Assembly (NCBI RefSeq): GCF_016858305.2
Contig: NZ_CP074436.1
Span: 144,001-208,000, forward strand
Length of the DNA: 64,000 bases
Direction of reading: 5' to 3'
Source of the DNA: Polaribacter sp. Q13
Lineage (GTDB): Bacteria; Bacteroidota; Bacteroidia; Flavobacteriales; Flavobacteriaceae
Shown in pieces: positions 51,403 through 59,580 of the stretch (positions within the stretch are counted from its first letter, which is position 1; each line of letters opens with the position of its first letter). The position numbers were made by a program, and so were the translations under genes. The notes below the pieces were generated by a model. The model did not search any database. It was not told the DNA's origin and saw only the letters and a list, made by a program, of their open reading frames with translations.

Positions 51403-51446
51403 AAAAAAAATCAACCTATGCTTAAAGTATAGGTTGATTTTTTTTT
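51403..51446. terminator. Bidirectional terminator between the converging arms
   Basis: A 17-bp perfect inverted repeat (51403-51419 with 51429-51445) framed by A8 and T9. It ends the TonB receptor message from one side and the imelysin message from the other. Confidence 0.9.
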
Positions 51447-51485
51447 GAATAGAAATGAGTTGTTTCTTAATAATCTAGAACTATA

Positions 51486-52556
51486 TTAATCACCATCATT
51501 ATCGGTTGGTAAAACATTTACAGATAAAGTACTCGCAGCATCTACAGAGAAATATTGTAATAAGGTAGCTAAAGAAGTGTGTAACGTTGCTACACTTTTG
51601 TCTCCATTAGAAATTGCGGTATACAAGTCTCCGTCAATAGCATCAATATTATTAAAAACGGTATTAAAGCTATTGTCTATTTCTGTAGAAATTTCTGAAG
51701 AACCCGCTATTTCATCAACAATATTTGCAAAATTGACACTACTTGTTGCATATGCTTTCTGTACTTCTTCTAAAGAACTTTTAATTAATTTTAAAGAACT
51801 TCTACTTCTGTAAGCTTCTAAAATACTTAAATCTGTATTTGGAGATTTCTCTAAACCTGCAGGTTTACCAATTTTAGTAACTCTAATAATATCGATAATA
51901 TTTATCAATTGATTAAAAGCCAAACAACGTGCATTTTCTACACAAGACAAGTTTTTGTAATTCTTAAAAGTTTCTTTATAACCTTGTTCCCAATAGTTGA
52001 TTAATAGATTAATTTGTCTTAGGTTTTCTTTGGTTATTGCTAACAAATAATCTACTCTGTACGTATCTTCTTGTAACAGCGTAAGACTGTTTTTTGCACC
52101 TTCATCATCAAAAAGTAAATACTCCATTCCTGCTAAACCTTTAGAAACAGTACTACTATTACTAATATAATCAGTATCAAAAGTTGTTTTGTCGGCAATA
52201 TTATCTTCAATTAAGTTTGTATTTACAGGGAAATTGTATATAATAATATCAAAATAAAGCGATTTTACATCAACAACATTATACACTCTTGTTTTAGAAA
52301 ATGAACTTGCAGATTTTAACCACTGTTCTTGTAATGCATTAAAATTTTCTTGGGTTGTATTTGTTTTAAATGTTTCAGTTAATTCAATTTGTTTTGAAAT
52401 TTCTGCTTTAAAATTATTTAAAGTGGGTAGTATGTTTACGCTATAATATTCTTCATGAAAAAGATCTATGGATGATGGTGTTGTATCTGTACTTTCTTTG
52501 CTGCATGATGCTAATAAAAGGATTGTAGACAGAAATAATAAAATATTTTTTTTCAT
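51486..52556 (-). CDS. Imelysin-family lipoprotein
   Basis: A 356-aa lipoprotein ('LLFLSTILLLASC'). Similar in layout to the protein at 46396: 'FNALQEQWLKSASSFSKTRV' and 'YNFPVNTNLIEDNIADKT' precede 'GLAGMEYLLFDDEGA', which keeps the Glu of GxHxxE but not the His. The C-terminus 'LSVNVLPTDNDGD' closely resembles that of 46396 ('ISVDYVDADGD'), showing that the two are paralogues. Third gene of the minus arm, 4 bp after the di-heme gene. Confidence 0.85.
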   Translation of the reverse strand: MKKNILLFLSTILLLASCSKESTDTTPSSIDLFHEEYYSVNILPTLNNFKAEISKQIELTETFKTNTTQENFNALQEQWLKSASSFSKTRVYNVVDVKSLYFDIIIYNFPVNTNLIEDNIADKTTFDTDYISNSSTVSKGLAGMEYLLFDDEGAKNSLTLLQEDTYRVDYLLAITKENLRQINLLINYWEQGYKETFKNYKNLSCVENARCLAFNQLINIIDIIRVTKIGKPAGLEKSPNTDLSILEAYRSRSSLKLIKSSLEEVQKAYATSSVNFANIVDEIAGSSEISTEIDNSFNTVFNNIDAIDGDLYTAISNGDKSVATLHTSLATLLQYFSVDAASTLSVNVLPTDNDGD

Positions 52557-52560
52557 AGTT

Positions 52561-53970
52561 TTATAAAGAATTTAAAAATTTAAGTAGTTGTTCTCGTTTT
52601 TCTTTGGATAAATTTTTGAAGTTATTTTTGGCATTTTCAGCTTCTCCACCATGCCATAATACCGCTTCTTCAATATTTCTAGCTCTACCATCATGTAATA
52701 AAAAAGTATGATTATTTACTTCTTTTATTAAACCTAAACCCCAAAGTGGTTGCGTTCTCCATTCATTTCCGTTGGCTAAAAAATCGGCTCTATTGTCTGC
52801 CAGTTCATCACCCATATCATGTAATAAAAAATCTGAATAAGGTTTAATTGTAATGTTTTCTAACTGCTTTAATAAAGAATAATCATTACCCGTTGTAAAG
52901 TTGTTTACGTGGCAGGTAACACAAGCCAAATCTTTAAATAATTGTTTTCCTTCTAAAACATCAGGGGTTTTATAATCTCTTCTTTTGGGGACAGAAATAG
53001 CTGCTTGATATACCATTATTCTACTCATTTGAGTATCGGTAACTTCTACAGTTTCACCAACATTATTACCGTTGTTTAATTTACTACAATCTACACCATC
53101 AGGACAATTTTCATCAGGAAAAATAGAAGATGTTAATCCCATATCTCCACTAAATGCTCCTGCTATTTGTTGTTCTAAAGTAGGTTGGTTTGCTTTCCAT
53201 CCAAACTTACCAATGGTAGTTTTATTCTCCTTAACATTCCAAACATAATTTGCTTTACCAGAAATTCCATCTCCATCCAAATCATTAATATCTTGGTTTG
53301 CTAAAATACTAGCTTCGCTTAAAGCATCTACAAAGCCCATTCCAATAACTTGCGTACCAACTCTTGCAGATTGCTTTACATTACTAATGCTTCCGTAATT
53401 TGTATCTACAATTGTATAGGTTGGTTTTCTTAACTCATACGTTTCTCCGTCTGGATAAGTACCTGTAATGGTTTCGAAACTTACATTAATTGATGCTTCT
53501 TTAGCAATACCTAAATTAGAATTATCTTGTAATTGTCCGCCATAATTAGGGAAATCAATTGGTCCATTTATTGGGGAATTACCAGTACTTAAACGGATTA
53601 AAAATCCTTGAGAACTTGCATTGTTTTCTAAAATAGGTTTTCCTCTTCCGTCATTTGAGTGGCAGGAAGCACAAGCTCTAGCGTTAAATATTGGACCTAA
53701 ACCATCTCTAGAAGTTGTGGTTGCAGGTGCAGAAACCCAACTTTGCTCAAACATAGCATTACCAACGCCAAAGAAAGCAGATTCTAAACTGATTAAACCA
53801 GGGATACTCGTTCCAAAAGCTTTTTCTGCTGTAAAAGCCTCGATAGATAAATTTGAAACTAAGTTTTCTTCACCTAATTCATATTTAATATCAATGTATT
53901 CTTCCTCTGAAAGTTCATTAGAATTACAAGAAAAAAAGATAAATATTAAAATGTAATAAAAATATTTCAT
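52561..53970 (-). CDS. Di-heme oxidoreductase-like lipoprotein (DUF1111)
   Basis: A 469-aa lipoprotein ('YILIFIFFSC'). Two c-type heme motifs: 'ARACASCHSNDGRG' (~100) and 'LACVTCHVNNF' (~350). Also seen is 'FLLHDGRARNIEEAVLWHGG', typical of the DUF1111/di-heme 'thiol oxidoreductase' (COG3488) family. Such proteins are regularly encoded between two imelysin genes, as here, and as I recall in the icmP region of Pseudomonas. It may change iron redox state in the periplasm; this is inference. It needs a cytochrome c maturation system elsewhere. Confidence 0.9.
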   Translation of the reverse strand: MKYFYYILIFIFFSCNSNELSEEEYIDIKYELGEENLVSNLSIEAFTAEKAFGTSIPGLISLESAFFGVGNAMFEQSWVSAPATTTSRDGLGPIFNARACASCHSNDGRGKPILENNASSQGFLIRLSTGNSPINGPIDFPNYGGQLQDNSNLGIAKEASINVSFETITGTYPDGETYELRKPTYTIVDTNYGSISNVKQSARVGTQVIGMGFVDALSEASILANQDINDLDGDGISGKANYVWNVKENKTTIGKFGWKANQPTLEQQIAGAFSGDMGLTSSIFPDENCPDGVDCSKLNNGNNVGETVEVTDTQMSRIMVYQAAISVPKRRDYKTPDVLEGKQLFKDLACVTCHVNNFTTGNDYSLLKQLENITIKPYSDFLLHDMGDELADNRADFLANGNEWRTQPLWGLGLIKEVNNHTFLLHDGRARNIEEAVLWHGGEAENAKNNFKNLSKEKREQLLKFLNSL

Positions 53971-53994
53971 TTTGCTTTTATTTATAAAATAGAG

Positions 53995-54024
53995 AAAACT
54001 GAAGACTCTAAAGTCTTCAGTTTT
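53995..54024 (-). terminator. Hairpin between imelysin and di-heme genes
   Basis: A 13-bp perfect stem (53995-54007 with 54012-54024) and a 4-nt loop. The T tract on the minus strand is short, so it may act as a partial terminator or as an RNA stabiliser that raises the level of the first gene. Confidence 0.65.
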
Positions 54025-54047
54025 ATTAAAAAATTAATATGTTATAA

Positions 54048-55286
54048 TTAGCCTCCAACTGTAATACTAACTCCTAAAGTAGTAGCAGCATCAGAAATTG
54101 CATGACTTTGTTCTACCAAAGCTAAAGCCAAATCATTAGCCGGACCACCAGAAGTTAAATTTTCTTCGTTAATAATTTCATCAAAATTCTTACCTAAACC
54201 TAATAAATTATTTAATTTAGAAATAGTTGCAGAAGCTTTTGTTTCTAAAGTAGTTCCAAAAGTGGTGTTGTTTTGTTTTACTAATGTTATTAAAGAAGCA
54301 CCCGAAATTGTAGTACCACTTTCTGTGGTATAGCTACCAATAATAATATTATTAATACCGTGTACATTTGCCCACATATCTTGGTTTGTATTGTCAGAAA
54401 AACAAGAATGTTCATTTTCTTGACCTTCATCAATAGCTGCATAAATTCTTTCTTGTGCAACCTCTCCGTTAGAGATAAAACCAATTCCATTTAAGATGTT
54501 TTTTAGTGCAACTTCTTCGCTTAAAGCTTCAAAAGTTGTTCTGTAAGTTCCTCCAACTTTCCACGTATTGTTTAAATCATTTAAATCGTTTACCAATAAA
54601 TCGGTAACAACTTGTAAATAAGTAGCTCTTCTGTCTGCAAAGTCTGCAGTTGTATAATCTGTAAAAGGTCTATCTCCAGAAACAGCATAATTATCTGTAG
54701 TGTGGTTGATAGGATCATAATTTAAATCTTGTCCCCAAAGTAAAAACTCAATTGCATGCCAACCAGTAGCAATATCATCAGCATCTATATCTTCATTTTT
54801 ATTGATAAGATTATCGGCTGTTATAGTAAAAGAAGTATCACCAATTAATCCGTTTTGCACAGTTCCTCCTGTAGTATTAAAAACATAGTCTATAAAACCT
54901 TCATCTAAAGGCCATGCATTAATTTGACCTTCGGTAGCTAATAAGCCTTCAGCAGGTGTTAATTTGTCATTATCAATAGCTCCTTTAGCTTCTCGGTAAG
55001 CCTCTGTTTGCCCATAAAAATCTCTTGCATACAACCAAGCTGCTCTGGCGTCTGCTAAAGTAATTTCTGAAGGATCTGCAATAAAAGCATTAATTTTTGT
55101 TTGCATTGTTACTGCTGTATTATAAGTGTCAGCGTAATTTGCAGAAGCTATTTTTGCATAGTTTTCTATAAAATCTGTTTTAGAAACAGTATCTAAAGGT
55201 GTGTCTACATCATCATTATTTGAACATGATACTGTAAAAATGCTTACTAATAAAAGTAAAGCTAATTTTGTAAAATTGAAATTCAT
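54048..55286 (-). CDS. Imelysin-family (M75) lipoprotein with intact GxHxxE motif
   Basis: A 412-aa lipoprotein ('ALLLLVSIFTVSC'). The imelysin signature 'ATGWHAIEFLLWGQD' (~170-184) has His and Glu of the HxxE metal site. Other marks are 'DARAAWLYARDFYGQTEAYR', 'LATEGQINAWPLDEGFIDYV' and 'TEVA'-like helices ('EALSEEVALKNILNGIGF'). This is the only one of the three imelysins here with the complete motif, and it is the largest; EfeO/IrpA relatives bind iron. It is the first gene of the minus arm, behind two operator dyads. Confidence 0.92.
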   Translation of the reverse strand: MNFNFTKLALLLLVSIFTVSCSNNDDVDTPLDTVSKTDFIENYAKIASANYADTYNTAVTMQTKINAFIADPSEITLADARAAWLYARDFYGQTEAYREAKGAIDNDKLTPAEGLLATEGQINAWPLDEGFIDYVFNTTGGTVQNGLIGDTSFTITADNLINKNEDIDADDIATGWHAIEFLLWGQDLNYDPINHTTDNYAVSGDRPFTDYTTADFADRRATYLQVVTDLLVNDLNDLNNTWKVGGTYRTTFEALSEEVALKNILNGIGFISNGEVAQERIYAAIDEGQENEHSCFSDNTNQDMWANVHGINNIIIGSYTTESGTTISGASLITLVKQNNTTFGTTLETKASATISKLNNLLGLGKNFDEIINEENLTSGGPANDLALALVEQSHAISDAATTLGVSITVGG

Positions 55287-55297
55287 TATGTAATAAG

Positions 55298-55320
55298 TTT
55301 ATTTAGATTCGTTTTAAATA
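55298..55320 (-). promoter_or_regulatory. TTTATTTA-N9-TAAATA dyad, minus-arm leader
   Basis: TTTATTTA (55298-55305), 9 bp, TAAATA (55315-55320), 12 bp before the imelysin start codon and downstream of its promoter. Matches 45018-45042 and 45091-45113 in spacing. Confidence 0.65.
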
Positions 55321-55325
55321 GATTG

Positions 55326-55356
55326 CAAATAAAATGACTTTTATCATAGTATACAA
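55326..55356 (-). promoter_or_regulatory. Putative promoter of the minus-arm operon
   Basis: On the minus strand TTG (55356-55354) and TTTATTTG (55333-55326) with a 20-bp spacer. This matches the Bacteroidota pattern except the second base of the -7 box. Dyads at 55359-55377 and 55298-55320 bracket it, mirroring the plus arm. Confidence 0.5.
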
Positions 55357-55358
55357 GT

Positions 55359-55377
55359 TTTATTTAGAATAAATAAA
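55359..55377 (-). promoter_or_regulatory. TTTATTTA-GAA-TAAATAAA dyad, upstream of the minus-arm promoter
   Basis: A perfect palindrome of two 8-bp halves around GAA. It abuts the -33 box of the minus-arm promoter. Same short-spaced form as at 46371-46387. Confidence 0.65.
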
Positions 55378-55719
55378 AATAACCTCTAGTGTCCGATTAA
55401 TATTTATTTTACTTTGATAAACCTTTTAAAACAAGTGATTTTACGTGTTTTTTAAGTATACACTAGCTTTTTTGAAATAATTTTATTGAGAAAAGGCAGA
55501 CTAATTTTAATTGAAGTTACATCTCTGTGTTAAGTAGTTAGAGTCAGGTCTTGGTTCTTGATTCTAAAAGCGAAGCGGTCCTATGTCTTTTATCGGACAA
55601 TAATGAAAAATAATGTTAAATGTAAACTAATTGTTATTATTAAGAGATACTAAATTAGTGATAGTATAAAATTCATTTATTAATTGTAAATTTGCACGCA
55701 ATTATACCTTAATTGCAAC
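55378..55719. other. Intergenic stretch before guaB with repeat and -7 box
   Basis: It contains a degenerate repeat at 55543-55595 ('cttggttcttgattcta', 'aagcgaagcggtcct') related to 52-96, and a TAnnTTTG -7 box, TAAATTTG, at 55687-55694, 25 bp before ATG 55720. No open frame of note and no obvious guanine or xanthine riboswitch fold was recognised by eye. Confidence 0.5.
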
Positions 55720-57195
55720 ATGACAGCACACGACAACAAAATTTTAGGAGAAGGATTAACATATGACGACGTTCTTTTAGTCCCTGCCTTTTCCGAAGTA
55801 CTTCCAAGAGAAGTAAGTATTCAAACAAAATTTACAAGAAACATTACTATTAACGTACCAATTGCATCTGCAGCCATGGATACCGTTACAGAATCTGCTT
55901 TAGCAATTGCTATTGCAAGAGAAGGTGGTATTGGTGTTTTACATAAAAACATGACGATTGAGCAACAAGCGAAAGAAGTTAGAAAAGTAAAACGAGCTGA
56001 AAGCGGAATGATTTTAGATCCGGTTACGTTGCCTTTAACAGCTGTGGTTTCTGAAGCAAAAGCCAATATGAAAGAACATGGTATTGGAGGAATTCCTATT
56101 GTTGATGACAATGGCATCTTAAAAGGAATTGTTACCAATAGAGATTTACGTTTTGAGCACGATAGCCAAAGACCTATTGTAGAAGTAATGACTAGCAAAA
56201 ATCTAGTAACAGCTTCTGTTGGTACTTCTTTAAGCGATGCAGAAAAAATACTTCAGAATTATAAAATAGAAAAGCTTTTAATTGTTGATGAAAATTATAA
56301 ATTAAAGGGATTAATTACTTTTAGAGATATTACCAAAGTAACTCAGAAACCAATTGCTAACAAAGATTCTTTTGGTAGATTAAGAGTTGCAGCTGCATTA
56401 GGTGTTACTGCAGACGCCGTAGATAGAGCAGAAGCTTTAGTAAATGCTGGTGTAGATGCTGTAATTATAGATACTGCACATGGGCATACTAAAGGTGTGG
56501 TAATGGTTTTAAAAGAAGTAAAAGCAAAATTTCCAAATTTAGATGTAGTTGTTGGTAATATTGCAACAGGAGCTGCAGCCAAATATTTAGTAGAAGCAGG
56601 CGCCGATGCTGTAAAAGTTGGTATTGGACCAGGTTCTATTTGTACAACCAGAATTGTTGCGGGAGTAGGTTTCCCTCAGTTTTCTGCAGTTTTAGAAGTG
56701 GCGGCAGCTATTAAAGGAAGTGGAGTTCCGGTAATTGCAGATGGAGGAATTCGTTATACAGGAGATATTCCAAAAGCATTGGCTGCTGGAGCAGATTCTG
56801 TAATGTTAGGTTCTTTATTAGCTGGTACCAAAGAATCTCCAGGAGAAACTATTATTTACGAAGGAAGAAAATTTAAATCTTATAGAGGTATGGGATCTGT
56901 AGAAGCGATGAAAAAAGGTTCTAAAGATAGATACTTTCAAGATGTAGAAGATGATATTAAAAAACTAGTTCCAGAAGGTATTGTAGGTCGTGTTCCTTAC
57001 AAAGGAGAATTATCTGAAAGTATTCACCAATTTATTGGAGGTTTACGTGCAGGAATGGGCTATTGTGGTGCAAAAGATGTGGAAACTTTAAAAGAAACAG
57101 GTCGTTTTATAAGAATTACCGCAAGCGGAATTAATGAAAGCCATCCGCATGATGTTGTAATTACGAAAGAATCTCCTAATTATAGTAGAAGATAA
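55720..57195 (+). CDS. guaB: Inosine-5'-monophosphate dehydrogenase
   Basis: A 491-aa enzyme making XMP, the first committed step to GMP. TIM barrel with two CBS domains inserted (~95-210). Marks: '[20 protein letters not shown]', '[20 protein letters not shown]', '[20 protein letters not shown]' (catalytic Cys loop), '[20 protein letters not shown]' and '[18 protein letters not shown]' (IMP-binding and flap). Full length. Monocistronic, with promoter and terminator visible. Confidence 0.97.
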   Translation: MTAHDNKILGEGLTYDDVLLVPAFSEVLPREVSIQTKFTRNITINVPIASAAMDTVTESALAIAIAREGGIGVLHKNMTIEQQAKEVRKVKRAESGMILDPVTLPLTAVVSEAKANMKEHGIGGIPIVDDNGILKGIVTNRDLRFEHDSQRPIVEVMTSKNLVTASVGTSLSDAEKILQNYKIEKLLIVDENYKLKGLITFRDITKVTQKPIANKDSFGRLRVAAALGVTADAVDRAEALVNAGVDAVIIDTAHGHTKGVVMVLKEVKAKFPNLDVVVGNIATGAAAKYLVEAGADAVKVGIGPGSICTTRIVAGVGFPQFSAVLEVAAAIKGSGVPVIADGGIRYTGDIPKALAAGADSVMLGSLLAGTKESPGETIIYEGRKFKSYRGMGSVEAMKKGSKDRYFQDVEDDIKKLVPEGIVGRVPYKGELSESIHQFIGGLRAGMGYCGAKDVETLKETGRFIRITASGINESHPHDVVITKESPNYSRR

Positions 57196-57212
57196 ACGTA
57201 TTTTAAAATATT

Positions 57213-57249
57213 AAAAAACCGAGTAAATTTATTTTACTCGGTTTTTTTT
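57213..57249 (+). terminator. Intrinsic terminator of guaB
   Basis: A stem of about 13 bp (CCGAGTAAA with TTTACTCGG at its core) between A6 and T8. It lies 18 bp past the stop codon. Confidence 0.9.
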
Positions 57250-57269
57250 GGCCTTAAAAGTGAAATTTC

Positions 57270-57353
57270 TGTCAACCTGAATTTATTTTAAATTTTCTTC
57301 ATATATAATTACAATATAAGGAGATAAGATACTGAAACGAGTTCTGTATGACA
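57270..57353. repeat. Interspersed repeat (TGTCAT/TTGACA-bounded), copy B
   Basis: Inverted, diverged copy of 24986-25068: on the minus strand TGTCAT, GAACTCGTTTCA, TATCTTA and TAAATTCAG, TTGACA are shared. It lies between the guaB terminator and the thioesterase stop. Confidence 0.55.
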
Positions 57354-57387
57354 AGGTTTAATACTTTTTAGTCAGTAGTTTTTTTGT

Positions 57388-57936
57388 TTATTTTAAATCA
57401 ACCTTAGCATTACTCTCTTCTAACAAATGGATGTAATCTTCAATTTCAAATACATTACTGTTAAAACGAGAAGTTCTATGTCTTCCTTCATTTTGTCTAG
57501 TAATACTTCTGGCAAACCGTCTTACTTCATCTTTTGTAGTTAATACAATTCCAGGAACAGGCGTACTTTTACCATTATCGTCTTTGGCAACCATTGTAAA
57601 ATAAGAAGAATTACAATGTTTGGTTTCTCCCGTTCTAATGTTTTCAGAATCTACACGCAAACCAACCACCATAGAGGTTCTTCCTGTAAAATTAATAGAA
57701 GCTTTCATGGTTACCAATTCGCCAACTTCTATAGGGTTTAAAAAATCTACTTTATTAACAGAAGCCGTTACACAATAATTTCCAGAATGTTTGGACGCAC
57801 AAGCAAAAGCAATCTGATCCATCAAATTTAAAATATACCCTCCATGAATTTTACCACTAAAATTAGAGTTAGATGGTTTCATTAACTCCATAATTTTTAC
57901 TTGTGATTCTTGTATATATTTAAAATGTTTATTCAT
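57388..57936 (-). CDS. Acyl-CoA thioesterase, hotdog fold
   Basis: A 182-aa hotdog protein of the YciA/BFIT type. 'NSNFSGKIHGGYILNLMDQI' (~24-43) includes the catalytic Asp of the 'GG..L.LMD' segment. 'CVTASVNKVDFLNPIEVGEL' and 'ASINFTGRTSMVVGLRVDSE' follow, then a C-terminal basic tail. It hydrolyses acyl-CoA to free acid and CoA; chain-length preference cannot be read. Monocistronic. Confidence 0.9.
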   Translation of the reverse strand: MNKHFKYIQESQVKIMELMKPSNSNFSGKIHGGYILNLMDQIAFACASKHSGNYCVTASVNKVDFLNPIEVGELVTMKASINFTGRTSMVVGLRVDSENIRTGETKHCNSSYFTMVAKDDNGKSTPVPGIVLTTKDEVRRFARSITRQNEGRHRTSRFNSNVFEIEDYIHLLEESNAKVDLK

Positions 57937-58314
57937 AATTTAGTTTTGTGATTTAAGTAACAAGCCTTTAATATTTTAAAATTCTTATTTTTTGTTTTTA
58001 TTTCTGATAGGCGAAAATATCATTTTATTTACTTTATTAAATAAAAAACAGTACTTATTAAAAATTATTAAATATTTTTTAGTTAAGATATATAATTATT
58101 ACGGATTATTTGTTTTTGTATAGAGAAAATTATGACTATTAGGTCTGTAAACAAAAATTAAATGATCTAAGAAAACTATTCTGAAAAAAAAGATTTATAA
58201 AAGTGTAAAAAAGGTGTTATTTTTTTAAGTTGATAAAAACCAATTCTAATTAATAGAACGGGTTTTTTTTGTGCCTATTTTAAAGTAAATTTGTCCGACT
58301 TCAAAAAAGAAAAA
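57937..58314 (+). other. 378-bp divergent intergenic region with promoter of the GlmU-like gene
   Basis: Mostly AT-rich low-complexity DNA. A hairpin-like element with an A5 left side and a T8 right side lies at about 58234-58270 (AAAACC ... GGTTTTTTTT). A -7 box TAAATTTG is at 58286-58293. The in-frame TTG at 58291 lies inside the -7 box, so translation starts at ATG 58315 with a leader of only about 15 nt. Confidence 0.5.
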
Positions 58315-59490
58315 ATGAATTACATTCTATTTGATGGCGATGTTAGAAACGCGCTATTACCTTTTACATATACAAGACCTGTTGCAGATATTAGAATAGG
58401 AATTTTAACCATTAGAGAAAAATGGGAAATGCATTTAGGTTTAACCACTACTACAATTACGGAGGAATATTTAGAAGAAAAATATCCGATGGTAGAAATG
58501 GAAGAAAATATTTTAATAAATGCTTCTTTTTGTCCGACAGACAGTTTGGTTGAAAAAGTAAAGAATTTATCAAAATACGAAGCTATTTTTAAAGGTGAAG
58601 ATGTAATTGCCTTTTATACGTCAGATTCTCAAGAAGAAGTGAATTTTGATGAATACACGCAAATAGAATTTGAAGAAGATTTGATACAAGTTAAAAATAC
58701 TTGGGATATTTTTTCTTTAAATGATAAGGCTATTCAGCAAGATTTCGATTTAATTACAGAAGGAAGAGAATCTGAGCCAATACCAGAAGGAACGAGATGC
58801 ATCAATAAAGAAAATATTTTTATAGAACAAGGTGCAGAAATTACTTTTGCAACTTTAAATGCTTCTTCCGGACCAATTTATATTGGTAAAGATGCTGTAA
58901 TTTTAGAAAACAGTGCTGTTAAAGGCCCATTTGCAATGTGTGAACATGCGGTTTTAAAAATGGGTGCCAAGATATATGGAGGAACAACTTTAGGTCCTTA
59001 TTGCAAAGTAGGAGGAGAAGTAAGCAATGCTGTTTTATTTGGATATTCAAGTAAAGGACACGATGGTTATTTAGGAAATTCTGTTTTAGGAGAATGGTGT
59101 AATTTAGGTGCAGATACTAACAATTCTAACTTAAAAAACAACTATGCAGAAGTTAAATTATGGGATTACGAAACGGGGCGTTTTGCAAAAACAGGCTTAC
59201 AATTTTGTGGTTTAATGATGGGAGATCATTCTAAATGTGGAATTAACACCATGTTTAATACAGGAACTGTAGTAGGAGTCAGTGCAAATCTTTTTGGAAG
59301 CGGATTTCCAAGAAATTTTGTTCCGTCTTTTAGTTGGGGAGGAGCATCTGGATATACAGAATATAAAACCAATAAAGTTTTTGAGGTTGCAGAAGTTGTT
59401 ATGAAACGTAGAGGTCTTGTTTTTGACGAAATTGATAAAAAAATTCTAGAACACGTTTTTGAAGAGACGAAACAATATAGAAATTACTAA
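58315..59490 (+). CDS. GlmU-like putative sugar nucleotidyltransferase
   Basis: A 391-aa two-domain protein. The N-terminal part (~1-170, 'YILFDGDVRNALLPFTYTRP', 'ADIRIGILTIREKWEMHLG') is a nucleotidyltransferase-like domain that lacks a clear GxGTRM phosphate loop. The C-terminal part (~185-380) is a left-handed beta-helix of hexapeptide repeats ('AVKGPFAMCEHAVLKMGAKI', 'YGGTTLGPYCKVGGEVSNAV', 'SVLGEWCNLGADTNNSNLKN'). Bacteroidota encode this 'GlmU family' protein in addition to true GlmU; its product is not settled. Enzymatic activity of the N-domain is uncertain. Confidence 0.85.
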   Translation: MNYILFDGDVRNALLPFTYTRPVADIRIGILTIREKWEMHLGLTTTTITEEYLEEKYPMVEMEENILINASFCPTDSLVEKVKNLSKYEAIFKGEDVIAFYTSDSQEEVNFDEYTQIEFEEDLIQVKNTWDIFSLNDKAIQQDFDLITEGRESEPIPEGTRCINKENIFIEQGAEITFATLNASSGPIYIGKDAVILENSAVKGPFAMCEHAVLKMGAKIYGGTTLGPYCKVGGEVSNAVLFGYSSKGHDGYLGNSVLGEWCNLGADTNNSNLKNNYAEVKLWDYETGRFAKTGLQFCGLMMGDHSKCGINTMFNTGTVVGVSANLFGSGFPRNFVPSFSWGGASGYTEYKTNKVFEVAEVVMKRRGLVFDEIDKKILEHVFEETKQYRNY

Positions 59491-59495
59491 AAAAG

Positions 59496-59580
59496 TTTGC
59501 AGTTTTCAGTTACAGTGGGCAGTTAGTAAGTTACTGTAAACTGAGACTGAATACTGACCACTGAATTACTGCCAACTAAA
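59496..59580. repeat. CAGT/ACTG-rich intergenic palindromic repeat
   Basis: A run of short units (GCAGTTTTCAGTTACAGT, GGCAGTTAGTAAGTTACTG, then the complementary ACTGAGACTGAATACTGACC and ACTGCCAACT). The halves are roughly self-complementary. A fragment with ACTGCCAACTGC is at 33895-33908. Such tracts are common between flavobacterial genes. No gene. Confidence 0.5.

Noticed and set aside
55378..55719. Riboswitch upstream of guaB
   Set aside because: No conserved purine, PRPP or xanthine riboswitch core could be recognised; the leader after the -7 box is only about 20 nt.
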